From a bacterium (GTDB lineage: Bacteria; Verrucomicrobiota; Verrucomicrobiia; Limisphaerales; UBA8199), in contig JAJYHY010000024.1 in NCBI GenBank assembly GCA_021784555.1, positions 1-41,108 on the forward strand: a stretch of 41,108 bases of DNA, in the 5' to 3' direction. Under the pieces are notes generated by a model. It did not search any database. It was given only the letters and a program-made list of their open reading frames with translations, and was not told the origin of the DNA. Shown piece after piece: positions 32,528 through 40,362 of this stretch (the stretch's first letter is position 1; every line of letters begins with the position of its first letter). Position numbers and translations under genes: made by a program.

Positions 32528-33736
32528 ATGGACCTCCAACTTGAAGAAGCCCTGGAGCGCCTTTGCTCCGTGATTCCTCCGGCTTCCGGTGAGGAGGTTT
32601 CCCTCGCCGCAGCCGCCGGTCGCATAGCGGCGCGGCAGGTGCTATCGCCCATCGATCTTCAGCCCTTTGACAATTCGGCAATGGACGGCTACGCGGTGCG
32701 TGCGGCCGACGTAGGCAGCGCCTCGCTGGAAAGACCCGTCCAGCTTCGCGTGGCCGCCAGGACCCCGGCGGGGGAGGTCCTTGCCCAGACCATCCGGAAT
32801 GGCGAGTGCGTGCGGTTGTTCACCGGTTCGGTGCTGCCCAGCGGGGCGGATGCCGTTGTTATGCAGGAAGACACTCGTCCTGCCATGCCGGACGCGGTCC
32901 TGGTTCTGAATCCAGTTTTGCCAGGCGAGAACATTCGGCGGCGCGGCGAGGACGTGGCCTGCGGCGCTGCCTTGTGCGAGGCGGGCGACCGGTTGACCGC
33001 CGGAAGGCTCAGTCTGCTGGGGGCCGCGGGCGTGAGCCGCGTCATGGCGGCCCGTAGGCCGACCGTTGCGGTGATTGCGACGGGTTCTGAACTTCGCGAG
33101 CCCGGGGATGTCCTGGCGCGCGGCCAGATTTACGAAAGTAATCGGCTCGGCCTGGCGGTCCTGATCGAACAGGCGGGCGCCCTGCCGAGAATTCTGCCAA
33201 TTGTCCCCGATCATCTGGCGGCGACCCAGACCGCCCTTGCGGCAGCCCTCAAAGCATGCGACGTGGTTGTAACCTCCGGCGGCGTCTCGGTTGGAGAACT
33301 CGACTTGGTAAAGCGCGCCTTTGAAGATGTTGGAGGCAGGCTGGAATTCTGGAGGGTAGCTATAAAACCAGGCAGGCCGTTCACCTTCGGGCGCTTCGAA
33401 AAAAAGTTGCTCTTTGGTTTGCCCGGCAATCCCGTCTCCTCACTCGTGACCTTCCAGCTCCTGGTCAGACCGGCCCTGCTCCGATTCCAGGGAGCGAGAC
33501 AGATTTCTCTCCCATCCTACCCGGGTCGGTTGACCGAGGCGCTGGCCAACGACGGGGGCCGGCGGCATTTCATGCGCGTGCGGACCGATGCGGAGGGGAG
33601 CGTGCGCTCAGCGGGCGCGCAGGCCTCCCATATCCTCAGCTCGATGGCGGCCGCGAACGGACTTGTGGATATGCCGCCGCACACGTCTCTGCCGGTCGGT
33701 GCAGCGGTGCGGGTCTTACGGTGGGACCCAGATTAG
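32528..33736 (+). CDS. moeA: Molybdopterin molybdenumtransferase
   Basis: MoeA inserts molybdate into adenylylated molybdopterin to finish the molybdenum cofactor. The ATG at 32528 is preferred over an in-frame TTG at 32513 that overlaps the pilB stop. The 402-residue protein shows FDNSAMDGYAVRAADV, GSVLPSGADAVVMQED and VIATGSELREPG. SGGVSVGELDLVK and the late LPGNPVSSLVTFQLLVRP complete domains I-IV. Its place after pilB is likely chance or operon convenience. No other cofactor gene or molybdoenzyme is in the window. Confidence 0.94.
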   Translation: MDLQLEEALERLCSVIPPASGEEVSLAAAAGRIAARQVLSPIDLQPFDNSAMDGYAVRAADVGSASLERPVQLRVAARTPAGEVLAQTIRNGECVRLFTGSVLPSGADAVVMQEDTRPAMPDAVLVLNPVLPGENIRRRGEDVACGAALCEAGDRLTAGRLSLLGAAGVSRVMAARRPTVAVIATGSELREPGDVLARGQIYESNRLGLAVLIEQAGALPRILPIVPDHLAATQTALAAALKACDVVVTSGGVSVGELDLVKRAFEDVGGRLEFWRVAIKPGRPFTFGRFEKKLLFGLPGNPVSSLVTFQLLVRPALLRFQGARQISLPSYPGRLTEALANDGGRRHFMRVRTDAEGSVRSAGAQASHILSSMAAANGLVDMPPHTSLPVGAAVRVLRWDPD

Positions 33737-33881
33737 ACCTTGGCGCATCGGCGCTTGAGATCTGTCGCGCGTAATCCGCCGCTAATATACAATTATTGCA
33801 AAGAGCCACTCTTTCTTGAATACTTCCGCGAGAGGCATTATTCGCGGCTTTAGCGCCACTGGCGGTTGGCTCGCAAACAAT

Positions 33882-35057
33882 TCAAAACACCGGGCGAGGC
33901 ACCGAAAAAGTAGGAATCGGTTGAACTGGGCGCGGTGCGGGCGCCGGCTTGGACAGCGAAGGCAAAACGCTGGGGGCACTGGCCGGCTTTAGCTCCGGAC
34001 TCGACAGGCTGGGGGGAGGAGGGTTGAGCCCGCCGAGCGGGGACGGCTGCGTGCCGCCGGTGGATAGGCCGGAACTGTAAAGGCCGCTGAGGCCTGAAAA
34101 CGGGCTCAGAGCTTTGGCTGAATCCTTGACCGGGTCGGATAAATCCGCGGGTCCCAGGAGGGACTTCGGAATGCCCGAAATCTTTCTGAACTCATCCATA
34201 TAAATCTGGTGGGCAACCTTTTGGTCGAATGCCGCCGTTGGGCTGGCCGGCTTCTGGCCCAAGCCGAACAAGTCTGAGAAGCTGTCTCGTCCCGGCGCGG
34301 CCACTCCGCCGTTGACAGAATCCCGCGTGGTTCCACTGATGCCGCCGAGCGCCCTCCTGAGTTCCCGGACGCCTTTCAGGTTGTCAGGGAGATTAGGGTC
34401 GTTCTGGACCTCGCTTAGCGAGTCTGAATTGTCGTCAGCCTGGTCCCGGTTGGGGGGGTGGGCATTCTGGCTGTTAGAAGCGCTATTTGGCAAAGGGCTG
34501 CTATTGCCGAAAGAGTCGTCATCTCCCAATGGGCTGTTCTTGCCGAAGGCTCTTGGGTCCTGCCGCTGCAGTTCCAGGTAAATCAAGTCCGCCGAGGTAA
34601 GGGGTTGCTTGTGCCGGGTGGACGTGTTGTCGCCGGTGTTGTCCGTGGGATCTCCAGAATCGGAGTTGCCGCTAGGAGTACCAGAATTGAACAACAGCCA
34701 TTCGGGGTCCAGCCCCAGCAGAGAGCCTTGGCTATCCTTGCGCGGGAGGGGCCGCCTTCTCATGATCGGGACCACCGGGCTGGGAGCGCCGCCGAGGGCG
34801 CCTTGAAGAGAGAATAATCCGCGGGTTCCTGTTATCGCCTGCTCGAAGGCCCTGAGCCGCTGCTCTCGCCGGCTGAGTCCATTCAAGCTGTTAAGATTGG
34901 TCATCGTCTGGCTGGATGCAGGCGAGGAAAACTCGATCGGTTTGCCCCGCGGGGGGCCTGCCAACTGAGCGCCCGCATTTATGATCGCCCCGGAAAGGGC
35001 CAAAGCGGCACCGAGCCAGACCTTGGAATTCATGGCCATCGAGTTCATAATTAACAA
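33882..35057 (-). CDS. Exported low-complexity protein of unknown function
   Basis: The 391-residue protein has a signal peptide (MNSKVWLGAALALSGAIINAGAQ; the true start may be one of several Met before it). The rest is rich in Ser, Pro, Gly, Asn and Asp, with segments such as NSDSGDPTDNTGDNTSTRHK and a Pro-rich tail (LNPPPPSLSSPELKPASAPSVLP). A short helical stretch near FDQKVAHQIYMDEFRKISG stands out as more ordered. It looks like a disordered surface or periplasmic protein. I do not recognise a family. It follows the M29 aminopeptidase by 23 nt on the same strand. Confidence 0.7.
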   Translation of the reverse strand: MLIMNSMAMNSKVWLGAALALSGAIINAGAQLAGPPRGKPIEFSSPASSQTMTNLNSLNGLSRREQRLRAFEQAITGTRGLFSLQGALGGAPSPVVPIMRRRPLPRKDSQGSLLGLDPEWLLFNSGTPSGNSDSGDPTDNTGDNTSTRHKQPLTSADLIYLELQRQDPRAFGKNSPLGDDDSFGNSSPLPNSASNSQNAHPPNRDQADDNSDSLSEVQNDPNLPDNLKGVRELRRALGGISGTTRDSVNGGVAAPGRDSFSDLFGLGQKPASPTAAFDQKVAHQIYMDEFRKISGIPKSLLGPADLSDPVKDSAKALSPFSGLSGLYSSGLSTGGTQPSPLGGLNPPPPSLSSPELKPASAPSVLPSLSKPAPAPRPVQPIPTFSVPRPVF

Positions 35058-35080
35058 CCAACATACTTTGGTGGACTGGC

Positions 35081-36196
35081 CTAGTCAAGCCTCAGATTTT
35101 CCGGATTAAGCCCTTTGAGATCCTTTGGGACGAACAGACCGTCTTTACGGATAAGCTCGCCGTCAAAGCGGATTTCGCCCCCGCCCCATTCCGGGCGCTG
35201 GATGAGGACCATGTCCCAGTGAACGGCGGAACGGTTGCCGTTGTTGCACTCCTCATAAGCCTGGCCGGGGGTCAAATGGAGCGAACCGGCTATCTTCTCA
35301 TCGAAGAGGATATCACACATCGGGTTCAGAATGTACGGGTTGAATCCGAGGGAAAATTCCCCAACGTAGCGAGCGCCAGGGTCGGTGTTTAAGATTTCAT
35401 TGAGCCGGCGGGTATTATTCGAGCGGGCCTCGACAATCTTGCCATCCTTAAACTCCAAATAGACGTTCTCGAACTTCGACCCCGAATAGAGCGTTGGGGT
35501 GTTGAACTGGATATGGCCGTTGATGGAGTCCTTCACCGGACAGGAGAACACCTCGCCGTCCGGGATATTGCGGTCGCCTTTGCACATCTTGGCGCCGATG
35601 CCTTTGATGCTGAAGCTCAACTCGGTGCCCGGCCCCTGGATGGACACTTTGTCCGCCTGCTTCATCCGCTCTTCCAGCGGCGCCATCGCCCGTGCCATCT
35701 TGCGATAGTCCATGGTGCATACATCGAAAAAGAGGTCTTCGAACGCCTCGGTGCTCATGCCCGCTCCCTGGGCCATGCTCGGACTGGGCCACCGGAGGAC
35801 GCACCAGCGCGTCTTGTTGACGCGATAATTGAGTACTGGCCGCGTAAGACGCGAATAGAGGGCCATCTGCTCGCTCGGCACGTCGGCGTTTTCATTGGCA
35901 TTGGCCGCCCCTCGAATGGCGATATAGGCCTGCATCTTCTTCATCCGCGCAAGCTCCACGTCCCGCACCAAACTCGCGTGCTTCTCATCGGTGTCTCGCA
36001 ACAACTCGCGGTTGACCCGCGTATGCCGCACTTCAACCAGCGGAATCGCGCCGGCGCCGCGCACGGCGCGCACGAGTTGGATGGTGAATTCGTCCGGCAC
36101 GTCAATCATGTCCAACAGCGCCCGATCGCCGTCCTTCAACTGGGTTGAGTACTCGACCAACAGCGTGGCGAGTTTTTGGTAACGCGGATCTGTCAT
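35081..36196 (-). CDS. M29-family metallo-aminopeptidase
   Basis: The 371-residue protein (ATG at 36196; a GTG at 36211 would add five residues) matches the thermophilic aminopeptidase AmpS/PepS family. That family removes N-terminal residues using a two-metal centre. The metal-ligand set appears in order: Glu in IPDGEVFSCP, Glu in YVGEFSLGFN, His in GSLHLTPGQAYEE, and HWD in SAVHWDMVL. The N-terminal half has the usual alpha/beta domain. It is cytoplasmic, with no signal peptide. The low-complexity protein gene follows closely. Confidence 0.9.
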   Translation of the reverse strand: MTDPRYQKLATLLVEYSTQLKDGDRALLDMIDVPDEFTIQLVRAVRGAGAIPLVEVRHTRVNRELLRDTDEKHASLVRDVELARMKKMQAYIAIRGAANANENADVPSEQMALYSRLTRPVLNYRVNKTRWCVLRWPSPSMAQGAGMSTEAFEDLFFDVCTMDYRKMARAMAPLEERMKQADKVSIQGPGTELSFSIKGIGAKMCKGDRNIPDGEVFSCPVKDSINGHIQFNTPTLYSGSKFENVYLEFKDGKIVEARSNNTRRLNEILNTDPGARYVGEFSLGFNPYILNPMCDILFDEKIAGSLHLTPGQAYEECNNGNRSAVHWDMVLIQRPEWGGGEIRFDGELIRKDGLFVPKDLKGLNPENLRLD

Positions 36197-36732
36197 AAAT
36201 AACGATGACACCGAGACTAACCCACACCGGGGCGTTGTCCAGGAAACAGATCTGCCACGATAGTATTGCGTCCTGGCGCAACTTGCCGGGAAGGCGCCGG
36301 GGCACTGGCATTGAATTAAGCAAAGGAGCTACGCCCATCTTGCTCTTGCTCTTGCTCTTGCTCGTGATCCTGCTCCCCCAGAGCAACTTAGAGCGCAACT
36401 TCTAGCCAATTTTAGGCCCTAAAACCGCATAACGCCCCGTCCTGTAGCCTAGATCATCGAGGCCTGACTTTATGCTAATTGCAGGCATGTTATACGATCA
36501 AATGCCCCAAGAAATCCCTTGCGCCAGCCTGCAAGCGGCTCAACTTCCCGCATTTCTCCCCTCGCTCGCTCCGCCGATGCTTTATCACGCGCGCGATCGA
36601 TGTGGGCATTGACTTCTCGTAGCGCAGTCGGGATTTGACGGCCGGGAATTTGCCGACCAGAACTCCATCCGGCGGTGTGCGACACGAGTAAAGCGCTCAA
36701 CCCGCAGTGAGTTGCAGCGAGCGGGCACAGGG
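36197..36732. other. Intergenic region with hexamer repeats, boundary of second mobile segment
   Basis: No gene is supported. It contains short tandem CTTGCT repeats (36339-36363). From about 36470 there is an open minus-strand frame that resembles neither neighbour. This stretch probably marks the change from core genes to the accessory block that ends the window. Confidence 0.4.
36339..36363. repeat. Tandem hexamer repeat
   Basis: CTTGCT is repeated about four times in a row, and degenerate units (CGTGATCCTGCTC) continue to about 36375. It lies upstream of the M29 gene and could vary in copy number by slippage. Confidence 0.6.
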
Positions 36733-37122
36733 TCAACTCGAACTGCGAGGAGCGAAACGCGTCTGGAGTTTGGCGAGGATGTCGTAAAGAGGTCGGTCGC
36801 TTTTCGTCGGGCCAGCCCACCAAGCCAGGACTTCGAGTGCGGCATTCTTCAAGCAATGGTCGAGTCGGCGGAGCTCCAGACCGCCGTCGCCGATGAAACC
36901 GGTCGGATCGGGTTGGCCGGCGAGCCAGAAGAGGAAATTGCGCGCGGCCTGGCTCCCTCCGGTGTCTTCGCGGGCGGCCCGGTAAAGCAAATCCAACTCC
37001 TTTTCCGGCACGGGCGCCGGGGGCATCCTCAGCAGGCGCTTAAGCTCGGCAAGAACGGCGTCCCGTTCGGGTTTGGGCTGGCCGGCGGGAATGTCGAGGG
37101 AGATTCTGGTCATGGCAGTCAT
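36733..37122 (-). CDS. Small conserved protein, DUF7673-like
   Basis: The 129-residue soluble protein has a GGAG 6 nt upstream of the ATG at 37122. The core ELDLLYRAAREDTGGSQAARNFLFWLAGQPDP and GGLELRRLD look like a small family found on mobile elements (DUF7673-like; recalled, not searched). It is the second of two small genes on the minus strand. In the 150-nt gap after the first gene a short open frame ends in LRFTAFEELSRKINPHLFPG, which may be a remnant. The function is unknown; the context suggests element cargo. Confidence 0.6.
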   Translation of the reverse strand: MTAMTRISLDIPAGQPKPERDAVLAELKRLLRMPPAPVPEKELDLLYRAAREDTGGSQAARNFLFWLAGQPDPTGFIGDGGLELRRLDHCLKNAALEVLAWWAGPTKSDRPLYDILAKLQTRFAPRSSS

Positions 37123-37275
37123 CCTTTGCTCCCGATTTCGGTCCAGCTTTTCGGCTGCGTGCGAGGCTGAATCAAATGAGGCCGGGAAAAAGATGAGGAT
37201 TGATTTTGCGGCTCAATTCCTCGAAGGCCGTGAACCGTAGTGAGAACCGCGAGGGGAACTGGCCGAGGGCATCGG

Positions 37276-37566
37276 TCAGCTCTGCGGGTCATCCTGTTTC
37301 TCGTGGGCCTGCTCGAAGATCCACGTGTGCGCTGCGTCCGCGACCTTGGCGACGAGGAGCAAATCGTCGCGGCCAAAGGAGGAAGTGGAAGCCCACTGGT
37401 CCTGCTCTTTGTCCTTGTAGAGTCGCGAGAACGTGACGTTGAAACGAGTGCCGTTGCTGGTCTCGTTCGCCCAGGTCGCGGCCTTGATGGCGCCTATCCG
37501 GACCTCGTGTGCCGGTCTGTCTTTTTCTCGTGGCATATAGGTGTCTGTTGATGTTGATGTTCCCAT
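37276..37566 (-). CDS. Small conserved hypothetical protein
   Basis: The ATG at 37566 has a strong GGAGGG just upstream. The 96-residue product starts with a polar, Thr-rich tail, then EVRIGAIKAATWANETSNGTRFNVTFSRLYKD and SFGRDDLLLVAKVADAAHTWIFEQ. The compact conserved-looking core recalls hypothetical proteins that travel with integrases and plasmid genes in planctomycetes and verrucomicrobia (recalled). No enzyme motif is visible. It is the first gene of the pair with the DUF7673-like gene. Confidence 0.65.
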   Translation of the reverse strand: MGTSTSTDTYMPREKDRPAHEVRIGAIKAATWANETSNGTRFNVTFSRLYKDKEQDQWASTSSFGRDDLLLVAKVADAAHTWIFEQAHEKQDDPQS

Positions 37567-37872
37567 GTTCCCTCCTCGAAGCACCGTGAACCTCATTCAT
37601 ACCACGTTTTGAAGGGTAAACCAACAGGCGCAGCCAGCGGGTCCATCGGGCGGGGCTCGCCTCGAATGGCAAGTTGGCCAGCATGCATCCTGCAGCGTTT
37701 TCAGGTGCCTCGTAAACGCGCCGCGCGTGGAGGCGAACGGAATATGCTTCAAAGGGGAAATCTTCTATGGAGTAATTGCGGCATGGCAAAAACGACAAGT
37801 CCAGGGCCGATGGATCTGGGGCGACCGGGAGGCGTGAGGGCTCAGTACCACGTGAGAAAGGGCAGCACGACC
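37567..37872. other. Region without a recognised gene before the vsr remnant
   Basis: A + strand frame is open from 37609 and runs into the vsr remnant, but its first 88 residues have no recognisable motif and are probably not translated as such. No repeat or RNA structure was seen. Confidence 0.35.
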
Positions 37873-38031
37873 CCAACAAATAATCGGGCTTTCTGGGTCA
37901 GGAGGCTGAACGGCAACGCGGCCAGAGACAGGATGCACGCCAGGTCACTCGCGGAGATGGGCTGGCGGTCAATCGTGGTGTGGGAGTGCGAGGTCGAGCG
38001 AGATCTGGGGGGCTTGCGCGGCCGGTTGTGA
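37873..38031 (+). pseudogene. Very-short-patch repair endonuclease (vsr), C-terminal fragment
   Basis: The stretch PTNNRAFWVRRLNGNAARDRMHARSLAEMGWRSIVVWECEVERD matches the last third of Vsr: T-x-FW-x2-K/R-I, then N-x3-RD, then GWR-x-x-VVWEC. The N-terminal metal site and the HGCFWH region are missing. Vsr nicks T:G mismatches beside cytosine methylation and travels with DNA methyltransferases. The fragment ends where the truncated recombinase 3 begins on the other strand, so a deletion joined the two. Confidence 0.65.
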
Positions 38032-38097
38032 GGTTTTCTGCCACGGCTTGTCCTTGCCCGCTGAAGCAGCTTTTGCGGCGGATGGCTTCGTTTTCAC
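38032..38097 (-). pseudogene. Tyrosine recombinase 3, N-terminal stub
   Basis: A GTG at 38097 on the minus strand gives MKTKPSAAKAASAGKDKPWQKT, where PWQKT matches the start of recombinase 1 (NPWQKTQYAN). It follows a leaderless promoter of the same layout. The rest of the gene has been replaced by vsr sequence. It begins 76 nt from the 3' end of tRNA-Arg(ACG) and points away from it. The stub is short, but promoter and peptide together make the call solid. Confidence 0.65.
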
Positions 38098-38102
38098 GAA
38101 GC

Positions 38103-38131
38103 AATATACAATCGCAGTATCAGATTGGCAA
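38103..38131 (-). promoter_or_regulatory. Leaderless promoter of recombinase 3 stub
   Basis: On the minus strand TTGCCA (38131-38126), a 17-nt spacer and TATATT (38108-38103) precede the GTG by 5 nt. The spacer contains ATCTGATACTGCGAT at 38125-38111, identical to the spacer of the recombinase 1 promoter 33 kb away. Confidence 0.55.
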
Positions 38132-38172
38132 ATTCGCGGTCAGTTGAGAACGCGCAAACCCTTTATAATAAG

Positions 38173-38249
38173 TGGCGCACCCATCAGGAGTTGAACCTGA
38201 AACCTTCTGATCCGTAGTCAGATGCTCTATCCAATTGAGCTATGGGTGC
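38173..38249 (-). tRNA. tRNA-Arg(ACG)
   Basis: The acceptor GCACCCA/TGGGTGC and a canonical D arm (GCTC-AATTGGATA-GAGC) are clear. The anticodon stem TCTGA/TCAGA encloses CTACGGA with anticodon ACG, and the T arm is TCAGG-TTCAACT-CCTGA. Discriminator G and CCA (38173-38175) are encoded. Recombinase genes flank it on both sides and face outwards, so it is a repeatedly used integration site. Confidence 0.95.
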
Positions 38250-38286
38250 TTTCCGAGGAGAATTTTAAGTTTTCGCCTCGCCAAAC

Positions 38287-38315
38287 TTGACTTTTCTATA
38301 CTGCTTTTCTATACT
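38287..38315 (+). promoter_or_regulatory. Leaderless promoter of intact recombinase 2
   Basis: TTGACT (38287-38292), a 17-nt spacer and TATACT (38310-38315) precede the ATG at 38322 by 6 nt. A 13-nt direct repeat, CTTTTCTATACTG, occurs in tandem at 38291-38303 and 38304-38316. The spacer carries ATACTGC at the same offset as in the other two recombinase promoters. Confidence 0.55.
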
Positions 38316-38321
38316 GTTTGC

Positions 38322-39848
38322 ATGAAAAGGAGCAAAACAGAATCGAAACAAGAAGCCCAATGGCAAACGACTCCAATAGCAAATCTTGTTCGCAATACAG
38401 CGTCTGGAAATTATTATGCCAGAGTCCGGTTGAAGGGCAAGCTGATTTGGAAATCGCTCAAAACCGACGCTCTCGCCGTCGCAAAATTGCGCCTGGGAGA
38501 CTTCCTGAAAGAGGAGGGCCATCGCGCGGAAATCGTGGAATCGGCGGCTCGCGGAAAAATGACTTTCGCCGACGCCGTTGCTCTTTACAAGCGGCAAGTC
38601 GAGAACGCGCCGCATCTCAAACCTCGCGCAAAGGAATATCGCATCAGCACGATTGACGCCCTCTTGAAGACGTGGAGCGGATTGGAAAACACCGACGTTC
38701 GGAAAATCACTGCGTCCGATTGTTCGCAGTGGTCGGCTGGTTTCGCCAAGAGCTACTGCCCCTCATTCTTCAACAACACGGTCGGCACTTTGCGCCAGAT
38801 TCTCAAGATCACAGTTGACGCAGGCGCGCGCTACGGAAATCCAGCAAGTGAAATCAAGAAAGTCAAAATTCGTCAGAAGATTTTAAAGCTGCCCGAACAC
38901 GATCAGTTCCCGGCTCTCGTTCAGACGGTGAGGAAGGCTGGCGGCAGATTCAGCCAGGACTGTGGAGACCTGATTGAGTTTTTGGCCTACAGCGGTGCGC
39001 GAAAAAGCGAGGCGGCGCGCGTTGTTGGAGCAGACTGCGACTTCGCCAACAGCCGAATTGCGATCAAAGGCGACCCGGATACGGGGACCAAGAATTGGGA
39101 AGTTCGGCACATTCCGATGATTGCCGACATGCGGCGTCTTTTGGAGCGGGTCCGTTCGGAGCGCGAGAACGAGCCGGAATGGATGCAGCAACCGGCAATG
39201 CGAGTCCGCGAATGCCAGAAGGCGATTGATTCCGCCTGTAAGAAATTGGGAATTGCCCGCTTCACCCATCACGACTTGCGCCACCTGTTTGCGACCCGTT
39301 GCATTGAGTCGGGCGTGGATGTTCCGACTGTCAGCCGCTGGCTTGGCCACAAGGACGGCGGCGCGTTGGCGATGAAAACTTACGGTCACCTGCGGGATCA
39401 GCATTCAACCACGATGGCCGAAAGGGTTACGTTCTCTGAACTGACCGGCCCGAATGGCCAGTCCCAAACTCCGACCAACATCGTGCCGCTCCCGACGCAC
39501 GCTCCGCCGCCAAATCTTGCCCCGGCGAATAACGATGACAAGAGGAACGTCGCAAAAGCGAAGGCGAAGTACAAATACGCCAACGGGTGGGCGTCGGACG
39601 ACGCCTTGGAGGTGTTTTGGGGCCAAGTCAACGAGCCGGTTCAAATCGTGCCGACCGACGAATATCGCAAAGCCGCTTGCACCTCGATGGACAGGGAAAT
39701 CTTTGCAAAAGAATTTGACGATCTTCAAGGGCTTATCGAGGAGTTTTCCGAAATTGTTGGTGCCGAAACTTTGGAGCGGCTGTCCGCCAAAATTCAAAGG
39801 CGCAACACTTCAAGCGCAGGATTGACGAAAGAACAGGCAAAGTCCTGA
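38322..39848 (+). CDS. Tyrosine recombinase/integrase 2 (intact)
   Basis: The 508-residue protein catalyses site-specific integration and excision. The ATG at 38322 is chosen because an earlier in-frame start overlaps the tRNA and because of the promoter spacing. The arm-binding part (SGNYYARVRLKGKLIWKSL) and the core-binding part (FADAVALYKRQ to VDAGARYGNP) precede the catalytic domain. That domain has Arg227 (SGARKSEA), His317 and Arg320 (HHDLRH), His343 (WLGHKD) and Tyr354 (MKTYGHL). About 110 residues follow the Tyr, longer than usual, and include a Pro-rich linker and a helical tail. The start lies 72 nt from tRNA-Arg(ACG). It is probably functional. Confidence 0.93.
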   Translation: MKRSKTESKQEAQWQTTPIANLVRNTASGNYYARVRLKGKLIWKSLKTDALAVAKLRLGDFLKEEGHRAEIVESAARGKMTFADAVALYKRQVENAPHLKPRAKEYRISTIDALLKTWSGLENTDVRKITASDCSQWSAGFAKSYCPSFFNNTVGTLRQILKITVDAGARYGNPASEIKKVKIRQKILKLPEHDQFPALVQTVRKAGGRFSQDCGDLIEFLAYSGARKSEAARVVGADCDFANSRIAIKGDPDTGTKNWEVRHIPMIADMRRLLERVRSERENEPEWMQQPAMRVRECQKAIDSACKKLGIARFTHHDLRHLFATRCIESGVDVPTVSRWLGHKDGGALAMKTYGHLRDQHSTTMAERVTFSELTGPNGQSQTPTNIVPLPTHAPPPNLAPANNDDKRNVAKAKAKYKYANGWASDDALEVFWGQVNEPVQIVPTDEYRKAACTSMDREIFAKEFDDLQGLIEEFSEIVGAETLERLSAKIQRRNTSSAGLTKEQAKS

Positions 39849-40008
39849 TGTCTTGCTCCAGTTGAAAATGCAGTGAAGGACGCAGCCTCCTGCGTTAATG
39901 TGCCGTCTCTTCTTCCGTGGAGAGCAGCAACCATGTCGAACAGGTGAGCCAGGCTATCTGCCCATCGACAAAGCCGGCGTCTGGATGCCTCGGGAAACCT
40001 GCAAAAGC

Positions 40009-40362
40009 TCAACGTGTCGTTTGTTTGGGCCTGTTTAATGAGGCCCAGACAAAGCCCTGTGGTTGGCCTCTTGCGATTGAAACACGCTCTTCCATCTCAG
40101 CCAACCGTTTGAGATTTTTTGGCGAGGTTACGTTCGGCGGCAGAAGGTCATCAATGTCCGTTTGGAAGATTAATGCGAAAGCCATCAATTCCGCATCGGT
40201 GATGATTTCCTCCTGGGATTCGACTCGTTCCAAGGTTTGTGGAGTAACAGAGATGCCCTGCCGGTCAAACTCATCCGCCAGTCTCTGAAGGCTCCATCCT
40301 CTTTCTTCCCGCAGTCTTTGAACGGTGGGGCCGATGATGTTTACGCTATTTTCGTTTTGCAT
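40009..40362 (-). CDS. XRE-family helix-turn-helix regulator
   Basis: The ATG at 40362 follows AAGGAGAA at good spacing; the frame upstream is not homologous. The 117-residue protein has an N-terminal HTH: GPTVQRLREERGWSLQRLADEFDRQGISVTPQTLERVE, then the typical closing helix TDAELMAFALIFQTDIDDLLP. The C-terminal 40 residues are basic and without known motif. Such small repressors often control integrases or toxin modules. It lies 160 bp downstream of recombinase 2 in convergent orientation, so it may belong to the same element. Confidence 0.82.
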   Translation of the reverse strand: MQNENSVNIIGPTVQRLREERGWSLQRLADEFDRQGISVTPQTLERVESQEEIITDAELMAFALIFQTDIDDLLPPNVTSPKNLKRLAEMEERVSIARGQPQGFVWASLNRPKQTTR

